A stretch of DNA of 64,000 bases from a virus: IMG/VR virus record IMGVR_UViG_3300008267_000033, positions 64,001 to 128,000 of that record; one strand, 5' to 3'. Within the stretch, counting starts at the first letter, position 1, and every line of letters starts with the position of its first letter. Shown here one piece after another: positions 17,642 through 25,389 of the stretch. Under the pieces are notes generated by a model. It was not told the origin of the DNA. It searched no databases and saw only the letters and a program-made list of their open reading frames with translations. Position numbers and translations under genes: made by a program.

Positions 17642-17822
17642 TATTATTCCTCTTGTATTCTTTAGGGGTATTCGGGGTTGGATCCGAATCTGTTGTATAT
17701 TTACCTGACAACAAGGAACCGCCAGATCTTGACACCATGCCCAAAGGTTGACTCACAGTGGCAATACCACCAGCACAACTGGCGCCTACTGATGCTGATT
17801 CTGCTATTTCATGCCAACGCAT
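17604..17822 (-). CDS. Small putative capsid-targeted protein
   Basis: 72 residues. The N-terminus [13 protein letters not shown] fits a capsid-targeting peptide with an I-A-E/S cleavage site. Next comes SCAGGIATVSQPLG, a Gly/Ser/Ala strand seen in many small phage proteins, and a basic, Asn/Thr-rich tail. Removal of the first 8 residues by a prohead protease would leave a small basic internal protein. GGAG precedes the ATG. A GGTAAATA box inside it could feed dps. Confidence 0.55.
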   Translation of the reverse strand: MRWHEIAESASVGASCAGGIATVSQPLGMVSRSGGSLLSGKYTTDSDPTPNTPKEYKRNNNARGQFKNSTSQ

Positions 17823-18114
17823 CTGATATCTCCAAACTTGGGTTGCCTTGATAATTTATTATCTGTCCTGCCCCAGTGACAACTCTGTAATTGCGCACTT
17901 TAATGCAGCCATTAGTTTCATCCACAGTTTCAAACACAATGGGATATATGCCGGGTTGAGCCTGTATCTGAAACGACTCTTCAAGATAGCAGTTGTTCCA
18001 TATCCAGGTGCGTTCTGCAAACAGTTCATTGTTTACATAAGCACGATAACGAAATGGCTGCACTTGCACCTCGGCAGTGACATCGCACTCTACTTGAACA
18101 AAATATTTTTGCAT
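17809..18114 (-). CDS. Small beta-rich phage protein, unknown function
   Basis: 101 residues from the ATG at 18114; longer frames are rejected because a late promoter box lies just upstream of this ATG. Alternating hydrophobic strands ([40 protein letters not shown]) suggest a beta-sandwich like a carbohydrate-binding or virion decoration domain. It resembles 32270-32704 in general character. No Shine-Dalgarno is seen. Confidence 0.6.
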   Translation of the reverse strand: MQKYFVQVECDVTAEVQVQPFRYRAYVNNELFAERTWIWNNCYLEESFQIQAQPGIYPIVFETVDETNGCIKVRNYRVVTGAGQIINYQGNPSLEISDALA

Positions 18115-18118
18115 AATG

Positions 18119-18126
18119 TATTTAGT
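18119..18126 (-). promoter_or_regulatory. Late-type promoter box ACTAAATA, 4 nt before ATG
   Basis: Minus-strand ACTAAATA, then CATT, then the ATG at 18114. It is divergent from the plus-strand box at 18139 with only 12 bases between them. Confidence 0.5.
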
Positions 18127-18138
18127 CAAAAAACAGCC

Positions 18139-18146
18139 TATAAATA
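18139..18146 (+). promoter_or_regulatory. T4-type late promoter TATAAATA, 4 nt before ATG
   Basis: Perfect TATAAATA on the plus strand, then CGCC, then the ATG at 18151. Initiation at the usual late-promoter distance would place the 5' end of the mRNA at about the start codon. Confidence 0.6.
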
Positions 18147-18150
18147 CGCC

Positions 18151-19200
18151 ATGTTGAAACTCAGTGAAGTACGCAAGGTGCAAGTTGAATTGACCACACG
18201 TTGCAATGCCAGATGCCCCATGTGTATGAGAAACTATCGTGGCCTGGACTATAATTCAGGATATCCTGTCACCGAACTTACTCTGCAACAATTCCAACAT
18301 ATTTTTACACCTGAGTTTTGTCAGCAGCTCACAGGTGTTGAACCCATAATTGATGGGTTTCAAAAAAAGTATTTTGGACAAGCTGGGGTCAGTTTCAATG
18401 GCAATCTTGGTGATTTTGCAAGTGCTCGGGATGCCGTGGAAATAGTCGAGTACTTGACGCAACATCAGGTGCCAGTACATATCAATACCAATGGCAGCCT
18501 ACGCACACCAGATTGGTGGAGTAGACTGGCCCAGCCCGGTGTTACTGTGGGATTTGCACTGGATGGCATGGCAGACACACATCACCTGTACAGACAGGAT
18601 ACGGACTGGCACAAAGTTATTGCCAATGCACAAGCGTTTATTGACGCTGGTGGACAGGCATGGTGGCGATTTGTTCCGTTTGATCACAATCGTCATCAAG
18701 AAGATCAGTGCCGACAATTGGCAGCAGACCTGGGATTTGTAAAATTTGAAAACATCTATGACGGCAGAGACTCAGGACCTGTGTTTACCAGAACAGGGGA
18801 ATACAGTCACAGAATTGGCCAAGACTCGGGCCCACCAGATCACCAACCGCAGGTTGAAGATTTGTTGGCCAATCATGTCACATGGTTTGATTCGCGCACT
18901 ATTAAGTCTCACAAAGACGTGTCAGATTTAAATTTACGTTGCATACACAAAATCAATCGAGAAATATACATAGCTGCAGATGGTTCAGTATATCCCTGTT
19001 GCTATCTGGGATTCTACCCTGAAACCATGACCCACGCTGGCAACAGCCAAACAAAAGAATTGGTGCAGGAAAACAATGCACTCGAATATGACTTGGCACA
19101 TTGCTTGGAATGGTTTGATCGTGTGGAACGGACCTGGGCAAAAGACAGCATTGCCGACGGCAGACTGTATCAATGTGTCAACAGTTGCTCAATCACCTAA
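18151..19200 (+). CDS. Radical SAM protein with SPASM-like C-terminus
   Basis: 349 residues from the ATG at 18151. C18-N-A-R-C22-P-M-C25 binds the SAM [4Fe-4S] cluster. [10 protein letters not shown] takes the place of the GGEP region, VHINTNGS is the next barrel strand, and the C-terminus has LRCIHK ... [10 protein letters not shown] ... YQCVNSC, consistent with auxiliary-cluster cysteines of a SPASM domain. SPASM enzymes modify peptides or sugars; the substrate is unknown here. It opens a plus-strand cluster with two transferase-like genes, so a glycan target is the contextual guess. Confidence 0.8.
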   Translation: MLKLSEVRKVQVELTTRCNARCPMCMRNYRGLDYNSGYPVTELTLQQFQHIFTPEFCQQLTGVEPIIDGFQKKYFGQAGVSFNGNLGDFASARDAVEIVEYLTQHQVPVHINTNGSLRTPDWWSRLAQPGVTVGFALDGMADTHHLYRQDTDWHKVIANAQAFIDAGGQAWWRFVPFDHNRHQEDQCRQLAADLGFVKFENIYDGRDSGPVFTRTGEYSHRIGQDSGPPDHQPQVEDLLANHVTWFDSRTIKSHKDVSDLNLRCIHKINREIYIAADGSVYPCCYLGFYPETMTHAGNSQTKELVQENNALEYDLAHCLEWFDRVERTWAKDSIADGRLYQCVNSCSIT

Positions 19201-19207
19201 GGAAAAT

Positions 19208-20092
19208 ATGACTTCAGCAAGAATTTTATACCTAGCACGATATCGTGTGCCACATGCCATCATGAGTTTACAACCTGAGTTTGCCAACAATCTCATTGGC
19301 ATAGATCGTACTTGTATTGCCAGCCCTGTGCCACAGGAAGAACTGTGGCCTGTGTTTGAAAAGTACGGCATTGATACCACCAGGTTAGACTACGCACCTG
19401 ATTCGGACATCTACAGAATCTATCCTGAAGTCAACAACTGGGTATTTGAAGGTGACTACCGAACATACTGGCTGCGCCAGCAGGCCATCAAGTTTGCGTT
19501 CTTAGACTATCTCAACTATGACTTGATGATCATGCACGACTGTGATTGTTTGCTAATCAAACCCTATGAACCTATCAAAGACGGTGTACTAAACTTCCAA
19601 GTGTTGGAGAATGAACGTCACAGTTGGGGTTACTATGAAAGCATCAAGAACGGTCTAGGGTTTGACCGACTTACACCGCACTGTTTTATTAGTGAAAATG
19701 TGCCGGTGCTCAAACAAGACTTCACGGACCTTGTGAAGTTCCTGGAGGAAAAACATCAGAAGAAATGGTTGGATGCCATGATTGATTCATGTCCACCCGA
19801 AGCCACTGTGCCGCCCTGGGGCAACGGCGAGCTCATACGCTGGTTCAGTGAATATGAATTCATTGGTAACTGGATCATGAGTCGCAGACCCATTACCATG
19901 GAATTCCAACGCAGATATCACTACGACAACATGGAAAAGATTGGCGACTTTGATCCTGCATACCACACTGCTGTGTGCGATGCTGTGCCGGACCTGAGAC
20001 TAAGTTTACAAATGGACTGGGACCAAAAAGAAGTTGTAAACTTTGATTACTACATGAACAAGATACGTGAAACTCTTGCACGCCAGTCTTAA
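19208..20092 (+). CDS. Putative glycosyltransferase, GT-A-like with DxD motif
   Basis: 294 residues starting MTSARI at 19208 with AAGGA five bases upstream. LMIMHDCDCLLIKPYEP contains a D-x-D after a hydrophobic strand, as in metal-dependent GT-A enzymes, and VPPWGNGELIRWFSEYEFIGNW follows where acceptor-binding residues are expected. It is similar in design to the DUF6492-type gene at 22434-23276. It lies 7 bases after the radical SAM gene and overlaps the next gene by 26 bases. Confidence 0.6.
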   Translation: MTSARILYLARYRVPHAIMSLQPEFANNLIGIDRTCIASPVPQEELWPVFEKYGIDTTRLDYAPDSDIYRIYPEVNNWVFEGDYRTYWLRQQAIKFAFLDYLNYDLMIMHDCDCLLIKPYEPIKDGVLNFQVLENERHSWGYYESIKNGLGFDRLTPHCFISENVPVLKQDFTDLVKFLEEKHQKKWLDAMIDSCPPEATVPPWGNGELIRWFSEYEFIGNWIMSRRPITMEFQRRYHYDNMEKIGDFDPAYHTAVCDAVPDLRLSLQMDWDQKEVVNFDYYMNKIRETLARQS

Positions 20093-21128
20093 AGTATTCT
20101 CTCCTGGCTACCAGGCCACTGAGTGGGGCTTTGGTCACGATCAAATTGTGGACATGGCAACAGCCCTGGCACAACCTCATAAAATAGCAGTGATGCCAGT
20201 GTTCTACAGCCTGCCCAACAAGCATGAATACAACACAGAATACATGCAGTTGCCCTTGCACAAGTTTGACTTGGTGTTGTTTACAGATATTGAGTGGCAT
20301 TCACAAGCAGAACTTGTTGCTTGGATAGAAACCACAGGTGTAGTAAATTGGCTGTTGCACACATCCGGGGTATGGTTGGATGAACCCCAACATCCCCGAG
20401 TGATCTACAGACCAGCATGGAGTTTTAACTTGTTGCGTTGGAATCTGCCACGTGAAGATTTTCCTTCCAACCGTGCCTATGCATTTGAGTGCTTGCTGGG
20501 TGCTAGACGTGAGCACAGAGATTTTGTAATGTTAGGACTGCAACAGTCAGGGTGTTTGGATCAAGGTATTGTGACCTACAGAGATTTATTTGTAGGCCAC
20601 TGGATTGATTCAACACCTGAACGTGTGGCTCAACTGTTCACAGATACAAAACTACAGTATCCGTACGTCAGCGCCAATCTTGATCCTGCGTGGGAAGTCA
20701 AACAAAACATGGACAACTCTGTCAGTGGTCTAGTGCCTTGGGAAATCTACAATAGAACATGGTTTTCAGTAGTGTGTGAAACCCTGGGCCAAGGCCGCAC
20801 ATTTTTGTCAGCAGAAAAAACAGCCAAGTGTTTTCAGGCTCGTAGACTGTTTGTGGTGTTTGCCATACAGGGTTTCTTGCAACAATATCGAGACTGGGGA
20901 TTTGAAACTTTCGGCGATGTCATAGACGAGTCGTATGATACAGAGCCAGATGATGTTCGACGTTGGGGTCGAGCATTTGAACAAGTGCAATGGTTGTGTG
21001 AACAAGATTTGTCTGCACTGTTGCAAAAACTAAAACCTAGACTGGACCACAATCACAACAGACTGTATGAGTTTGAACGAGAAAAAACTCAGGAACTACA
21101 AAATTTTGTTGTGAGTTACTTGAAGTGA
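20067..21128 (+). CDS. Putative glycosyltransferase-like protein (paralogue family A)
   Basis: 353 residues, GTG start at 20067 inside the end of the preceding gene. The C-terminal half carries FSVVCETLGQGRTFLSAEKT, then a hydrophobic strand and GFETFGDVIDESYDTEPD, which match the TEKTW / GVDTFDDYID / YYDSEPN blocks of 478-1542 closely enough to infer common descent. The N-terminal half has LVLFTDIEWHSQ and LLHTSGVWLDEP. It probably has a transferase fold; the donor and acceptor are unknown. It ends by overlapping the convergent SGNH gene by 13 bases. Confidence 0.55.
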   Translation: MKLLHASLKVFSPGYQATEWGFGHDQIVDMATALAQPHKIAVMPVFYSLPNKHEYNTEYMQLPLHKFDLVLFTDIEWHSQAELVAWIETTGVVNWLLHTSGVWLDEPQHPRVIYRPAWSFNLLRWNLPREDFPSNRAYAFECLLGARREHRDFVMLGLQQSGCLDQGIVTYRDLFVGHWIDSTPERVAQLFTDTKLQYPYVSANLDPAWEVKQNMDNSVSGLVPWEIYNRTWFSVVCETLGQGRTFLSAEKTAKCFQARRLFVVFAIQGFLQQYRDWGFETFGDVIDESYDTEPDDVRRWGRAFEQVQWLCEQDLSALLQKLKPRLDHNHNRLYEFEREKTQELQNFVVSYLK

Positions 21129-21925
21129 TTTAACCAAGTTTGGTAGAAGTTTTTGGCAATGATCTTTTGTCCTGCAGGGCCAGAATGATAGCCAGGATCT
21201 TCACCAGTGAATGGATTGTTGCCGCATATGGCCTGTGGAGATCGAGCAGAATCCAAGTTGATGTAATGGTCAGGCACAATACTGGGGAATGCCTCACGCC
21301 ATTGTGTTTGGTTGTTGGGATCAAAAGGCCACAGCAAGTTAGGGCAAACAATAAATTTGATGTCATCTAAATACATCATTGTAATACCATCTCTCATGAT
21401 CCATTCATCACACTGTTTTTTCCAAGCGTTGTCGTAGATACTATCAATCCAGTGGCGCACACCTGTCTGTGCTTGACGAGTAATGCGTCCCTGTCTATAA
21501 GGATGATCAAAGTTTTCAGCAAGGGTAAAGATAGTTTCGCAAATCATGTTTGATGGCTCTGTACCATAGTTGACATTGCGGATGCCATCCTCTCTGCAAT
21601 AACCATTACCTAGTTTTCTATTTTGCAAATGTTGTTCCAACGGGGGATTCTCTCCAGAACTGGGTTTTTGATTCCAGTTGTAAGGCACTGAGTCAGCCGG
21701 TATTTCCATTCTGTCCCAGAACGTGGGCATGATCACAGCAAAGTCCGGCCGCTGTCGGCGTATTTCATCTATCTGTATTCTAATGCCGCCATTGCTACAA
21801 CCTTGACGTGCTAGGTTAATCAACTCCCAATCACCCAGTTGCTGAGCCAGCAGTTCACTCCAGGCAGTACCTGGCAATGTTTTTGATACTGCTGAAAAAC
21901 TGCAGCCTGCTACCATTAATTTCAT
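21116..21925 (-). CDS. SGNH/GDSL-type hydrolase-like protein
   Basis: 269 residues. MVAGCSFSA gives block I (Ser10 region), LARQGCSNGG gives the Gly-x-Asn-like block III, and YHSGPAGQKIIAKNFY near the end gives the catalytic His block V. It is likely an esterase or O-acyl transferase of the SGNH fold acting on sugars, since it is followed by a PIG-L deacetylase and a glycosyltransferase with 4-base overlaps. Confidence 0.65.
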   Translation of the reverse strand: MKLMVAGCSFSAVSKTLPGTAWSELLAQQLGDWELINLARQGCSNGGIRIQIDEIRRQRPDFAVIMPTFWDRMEIPADSVPYNWNQKPSSGENPPLEQHLQNRKLGNGYCREDGIRNVNYGTEPSNMICETIFTLAENFDHPYRQGRITRQAQTGVRHWIDSIYDNAWKKQCDEWIMRDGITMMYLDDIKFIVCPNLLWPFDPNNQTQWREAFPSIVPDHYINLDSARSPQAICGNNPFTGEDPGYHSGPAGQKIIAKNFYQTWLNHFK

Positions 21926-22437
21926 ACAGGTTCCTTGTAACTGTTTTGATGTTGTATAATATGAAAGCCAGCAATGATATCACCGTGCATGGGCAATTCA
22001 TCCAGTTTGTATGTGTCTAAAGGCACAGTGTGTGTGACTGTGCCTTGACCAGGCGGAGCAAATGTGATCAGGTGCGGATGCCACTGCACAGAATTATGTA
22101 CCAACACATGATGTATGTGCCCATAGTCTCCTGACTGGTCATGTGTCAGCACTAGGTCAAAATCTTTTGCCAGGTTCCAACAGGCTCGTTCAGCACGTTC
22201 TTGTGTCCAGCGAGTAAATTGTTTTAGTTCATTGTCGTGCCAGTGATCTTCAAAGCCCAGGAACACACAAGGTACACCACGACGCTGCCAAAAATTTGAT
22301 AACTCAGAACCACGTGGATCTTGCGCAGTGTAGGTCAAGTATCCAATGGTCCATGCATGCTCAGGATGGTGGTGTATGTAACTCAATCCAAAGATCACAC
22401 AGTCATCAGGATGAGCCACAAGACACAAGGCTTTCAT
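21922..22437 (-). CDS. PIG-L/LmbE-type N-deacetylase
   Basis: 171 residues. The N-terminal AHPDDCVIFG (H9, D11, D12) and the C-terminal GDYGHIHHVLVH supply the zinc ligands and catalytic Asp of the PIG-L family, which removes acetyl groups from GlcNAc-containing molecules. The size is at the small end of the family (about 180-250). Context points to modification of an N-acetylated sugar built by the adjacent transferases. Confidence 0.8.
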   Translation of the reverse strand: MKALCLVAHPDDCVIFGLSYIHHHPEHAWTIGYLTYTAQDPRGSELSNFWQRRGVPCVFLGFEDHWHDNELKQFTRWTQERAERACWNLAKDFDLVLTHDQSGDYGHIHHVLVHNSVQWHPHLITFAPPGQGTVTHTVPLDTYKLDELPMHGDIIAGFHIIQHQNSYKEPV

Positions 22438-23276
22438 AGATCTGCTGCTGCTGCAATACCACGTTGTGCCAACAAGTCCCGGTACTGTTGCTGTTGCTCA
22501 ACAGTTAGTTTTGCCCAGGCACCTCTATGCACACTCACTGTGAGAGTTTCACCTTTGCGCATTTGATTGATTTTTATTGGCCAAGCATCAGTTTCGTCGT
22601 GACTGACATTTATCACACTGCCGAGACTGTTGTGAGTGTCGTACAGCACATTCAAATTGCCGCATAAGAATTGCACAAAACCTGAATACAATATAAATTC
22701 CGTTACCATGCCTTGTTGTTGGAACCATATGGGGAATGATGTTTTTGTGCGTATGGTCACTTCGGCAATCATCATTCGCACAGTGTCGTTGTGTACAATA
22801 AATGGCACACCACCTGGTCCTATTTGTTGTTGTAAATCAATATCAAACAACTTGTTGACAATTTGTCTGCTGGGCTCAAACACAGGATAGATGGGTAACC
22901 TACCAGTTTGTATTCTGCCTGCTGAATCTACTACGTGAGCAGGAATAATCTCACGCACAAACACAGTTTTGGCATCCAGGATCATGCTATACGTGTTGTA
23001 ACTTATTGATGCGGCCAACAGTTTTAACACCTGTTGACTGACCCAGCCGTTTTCTACAAACGGTGTGGAGAATGCGGTGCGTGGGATTACCAGTACTGAG
23101 TTGGCCAGCGGTCCCCACCAGGCGGGATCAATTTGTGCGGCAATGGTTTCAACATCATTCAACACCACATAGATGTTGCGTATGCCTAACTTTTGGCCAT
23201 ACAACGCCAGGCTTTGTGCCTGTGCTCGTAATACGGGAATTTCTGGTTCAAAAACAACAGTGACAATATCAATCAT
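22434..23276 (-). CDS. DUF6492-type putative glycosyltransferase
   Basis: 280 residues. It starts MIDIVTVVFEPEIPVLRAQAQSL, then YVVLND, WVSQQVLKLLAA and YSMILDAKTVFVRE, where L-D-A-K replaces the D-x-D of GT-A enzymes. This pattern is characteristic of DUF6492 proteins near sugar-biosynthesis genes. The C-terminal 70 residues have a Gln-rich helix (LTVEQQQQYRDLL). It is coupled to the PIG-L gene by a 4-base overlap. Confidence 0.65.
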   Translation of the reverse strand: MIDIVTVVFEPEIPVLRAQAQSLALYGQKLGIRNIYVVLNDVETIAAQIDPAWWGPLANSVLVIPRTAFSTPFVENGWVSQQVLKLLAASISYNTYSMILDAKTVFVREIIPAHVVDSAGRIQTGRLPIYPVFEPSRQIVNKLFDIDLQQQIGPGGVPFIVHNDTVRMMIAEVTIRTKTSFPIWFQQQGMVTEFILYSGFVQFLCGNLNVLYDTHNSLGSVINVSHDETDAWPIKINQMRKGETLTVSVHRGAWAKLTVEQQQQYRDLLAQRGIAAAADL

Positions 23277-23309
23277 GCACTTATGTATTTGTGATTCACA
23301 GTCGGGCTG

Positions 23310-23666
23310 TTATTTTCCTGCCACTGCCAAGCCAGCGCCTTTGTTGAAGCTGGGGCTCCATGAATTGGCTTGACGCAGGCCTCGACGTTTTGACCAGTCA
23401 TATCCTGCACGATGTCCTGAACAGTCTTTGGTGCATTCAGATCCCAGGAAGCTGAGTTCTCGCAGTTGATCACGGGTCCACTTGTCAGGAATCACACCGT
23501 GTTTGGCCACAAACTTGTCATGCAATTGCTTGCCAGTAATGCCGTGGTCACGAGCAATGGTTTGCATCATGTGGTCAATTGCACTGTAGCTTTTGGGATC
23601 ATCAAGATCTTTTTCCAAGTCTTCTACTGCATCTTCTTTCAAATGTACAAACTCTTGTGCTCTCAT
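23310..23666 (-). CDS. Small basic phage protein, possible packaged cargo
   Basis: 118 residues. The N-terminus MRAQEFVHLKEDAVEDLE is an acidic amphipathic peptide that could serve as a capsid-targeting sequence. The C-terminus has CTKDCSGHRAGYDWSKRRG and SWSPSFNKGAGLAV, a basic conserved module I associate with phage virion-internal proteins. It overlaps the 458-residue motif-bearing gene by 4 bases. No enzyme motif. Confidence 0.55.
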   Translation of the reverse strand: MRAQEFVHLKEDAVEDLEKDLDDPKSYSAIDHMMQTIARDHGITGKQLHDKFVAKHGVIPDKWTRDQLRELSFLGSECTKDCSGHRAGYDWSKRRGLRQANSWSPSFNKGAGLAVAGK

Positions 23667-25039
23667 TTTTTAGGTTGAACTGCTGTGGGCATGTTGCGAT
23701 ACTGTCGCCGGGCAGGATCGTACACAGTCTTCATGGGACCAAGTCCGGCCAGTTTTTTTACTCTGGCAACCATGTCATCGTATTCATCATCATAGTCAAC
23801 TTCTTTTGGGTCACGATAGTCAGCACCCTTTTGTTGCTCGCCTTCCTCTACACCTGGTTGTTTTTGATCTTGCTGTTGTGCCCATTGAGCAATTTTTCCA
23901 AAAAGTGTGTCAGGAACACCAGAATCCTTAGCAGCCTTTGGATCTCTAATATCAACTACGTTGATGGTTCTATCGGCCAATGGGCCGCTTGCTTGAATAG
24001 GGCCACCTGATGCAATTGTTGCGGCACCTGTATATTTTTTCTCTGGATCATTTAGTCTTTGATCTAATCCCAATTGTTTAGCGGCTGCAGGAGCCAAGGG
24101 TTTTATATCAATAAATGATGCTGAATTACTTGCAGTAGATAAATCTTGGTTGCGACGCCAATTGGCTGCGACGTATGTACCATTGGCCAATCTAACATAA
24201 GTGGTCACTGGTGCAAACATATCTAATTCATTTAAGTTATCTTCCGCCACATCTTGTTCTCTCACACTACTGCGGAAAAGTCTGGCATCATTTGCATCGT
24301 GTTTGCCGCGTTCTAATCCTTTTTCCCACTCGTCGTATTTGCGAGCTTCTCGTGTGGCACTGTAAGGATTGTCCTTGATGGTCTTGCGTTCTTGGTAGGC
24401 TCTACGGCCCAGTTCGTATGCCACACCCACACCGGCCAGTTCATACTCTTCCGCCACACCTTGCTCTCTGACGCTAAGTTTATCAGCAGGATTGCCACCA
24501 CCAAACATATTGCCGAAAGCATCACGGGCACGTTGTTGAGTTTGTTTTTGCTGCTCTTTGCGATCTGCGGTCTTTTGTTTATTAGTGCCCTGTTTGATAG
24601 TTGTCATCATTTTGTCAAAAGGTTTATCACCGGTAGCCTCCGCCACACCTTGTTTCAAATAGCCCCATTCGTCCTTGCTTGTACAGTCACGCTTGGCAAT
24701 GTCTCTACCTTTAAGTTGATCTTCTCTGCGCTTGTCGCCGGCGGCACGTAGTTTAACAACCTTGCCATCATCTTTATTAGCAAGACGACTTGCGGTATTG
24801 ACCATGGCATTGCTTTTGTCTTCCGCCACGCTTTCTGATTTGTTGCCATAGTTGCCAGCACCTTTTTTGCGGCACTGTACCAAGCGTCCGGATGCATAGG
24901 CCGACGGCCATACCTTGGCACTTGCTTTGACTTTGTGATAGCAGGCGTCTTTCTTTTCAGCCAGGATCAAATCACTGAAACTGATGCCACCGCATTCGGG
25001 GCACTGTTGTGGGGCTTCAAAAAGTTCGTCTATGATCAT
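23663..25039 (-). CDS. Putative capsid-packaged polyprotein with four QGVAE motifs
   Basis: 458 residues. The start MIIDELFEAPQQ is a near-ideal T4-type capsid-targeting peptide (L-F-E/A). A CPECGG element precedes a basic module (residues 30-60, KKDACYHKVK ... VWPSAYASGRLVQCRKKG) that recurs in phage proteins. Motifs SESVAE (68-73), KQGVAE (129-134), EQGVAE (192-197) and EQDVAE (261-266) split the rest, with a degenerate PGVEE near 398. The piece after residue 267 is beta-rich (TTYVRLANGTYVAANWRR). The C-terminal region is acidic then basic. Best reading: an internal head protein cut into several small peptides. Confidence 0.6.
   Translation of the reverse strand: MIIDELFEAPQQCPECGGISFSDLILAEKKDACYHKVKASAKVWPSAYASGRLVQCRKKGAGNYGNKSESVAEDKSNAMVNTASRLANKDDGKVVKLRAAGDKRREDQLKGRDIAKRDCTSKDEWGYLKQGVAEATGDKPFDKMMTTIKQGTNKQKTADRKEQQKQTQQRARDAFGNMFGGGNPADKLSVREQGVAEEYELAGVGVAYELGRRAYQERKTIKDNPYSATREARKYDEWEKGLERGKHDANDARLFRSSVREQDVAEDNLNELDMFAPVTTYVRLANGTYVAANWRRNQDLSTASNSASFIDIKPLAPAAAKQLGLDQRLNDPEKKYTGAATIASGGPIQASGPLADRTINVVDIRDPKAAKDSGVPDTLFGKIAQWAQQQDQKQPGVEEGEQQKGADYRDPKEVDYDDEYDDMVARVKKLAGLGPMKTVYDPARRQYRNMPTAVQPKK
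24242..24259 (-). repeat. QGVAE repeat copy, EQDVAE
   Basis: Codons GAA CAA GAT GTG GCG GAA at residues 261-266 of the 458-residue protein, marking the start of its beta-rich module. Confidence 0.8.
24449..24466 (-). repeat. QGVAE repeat copy, EQGVAE
   Basis: Codons GAG CAA GGT GTG GCG GAA at residues 192-197 of the 458-residue protein; this copy equals the consensus at every base. Confidence 0.85.
24638..24655 (-). repeat. QGVAE repeat copy, KQGVAE
   Basis: Codons AAA CAA GGT GTG GCG GAG at residues 129-134 of the 458-residue protein, before a Lys/Gln-rich helix. Confidence 0.8.
24821..24838 (-). repeat. QGVAE repeat copy, SESVAE
   Basis: Codons TCA GAA AGC GTG GCG GAA at residues 68-73 of the 458-residue protein. 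Only the last four codons follow the consensus, directly after the basic VWPSAYASG module. Confidence 0.65.
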
Positions 25040-25389
25040 TTCTTTTTAGTGGCCACGTTGATGGCCTTTCCTGTACGGTTGGGGTTGGGATCTTGTCTGC
25101 GTTTTCTTGCGGCTGCTGATGCGCGACCTTTTTTGCCCAGTGCATTGGCCTTGGCCCGGGGCAGGCACTTGGGCTTGCCTTCTGATTCTGATCCTCTGGC
25201 ACAGTCTCCACGGATCTTGCCGTCAGGACCAAAGCGTACCCATTTTTCTTTGAACCAATTGCGGAGATTTTCTTCTAACTCAGCTTCGCGCACAGGCACA
25301 CAGTTGGGCACCTGACGACCACCTTTGTTTTTCATACCTGCTTGGCGATAACCAGTCCAACAGGCTTCAAGAATTTCTTTGTAAGTCAT
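25036..25389 (-). CDS. DUF5872-like basic protein with capsid-targeting-like start
   Basis: 117 residues. MTYKEILEACW fits the T4 capsid-targeting pattern with an I-L-E/A site. The rest (WVRFGPDGKIRGDC, EGKPKCLPRAKA, KRRQDPNPNRTGKAINV) matches DUF5872-type proteins of large viruses and phages, which are very basic with conserved cysteines. A DNA- or RNA-contacting role in the virion is plausible. Overlaps of 4 bases with both neighbours link it to the cargo cluster. Confidence 0.65.
   Translation of the reverse strand: MTYKEILEACWTGYRQAGMKNKGGRQVPNCVPVREAELEENLRNWFKEKWVRFGPDGKIRGDCARGSESEGKPKCLPRAKANALGKKGRASAAARKRRQDPNPNRTGKAINVATKKK

Noticed and set aside
17848-18150. Longer start for the radical SAM gene
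   Set aside because: The 101 extra residues lie opposite another gene and upstream of the TATAAATA box; homologous sequence begins at [14 protein letters not shown].
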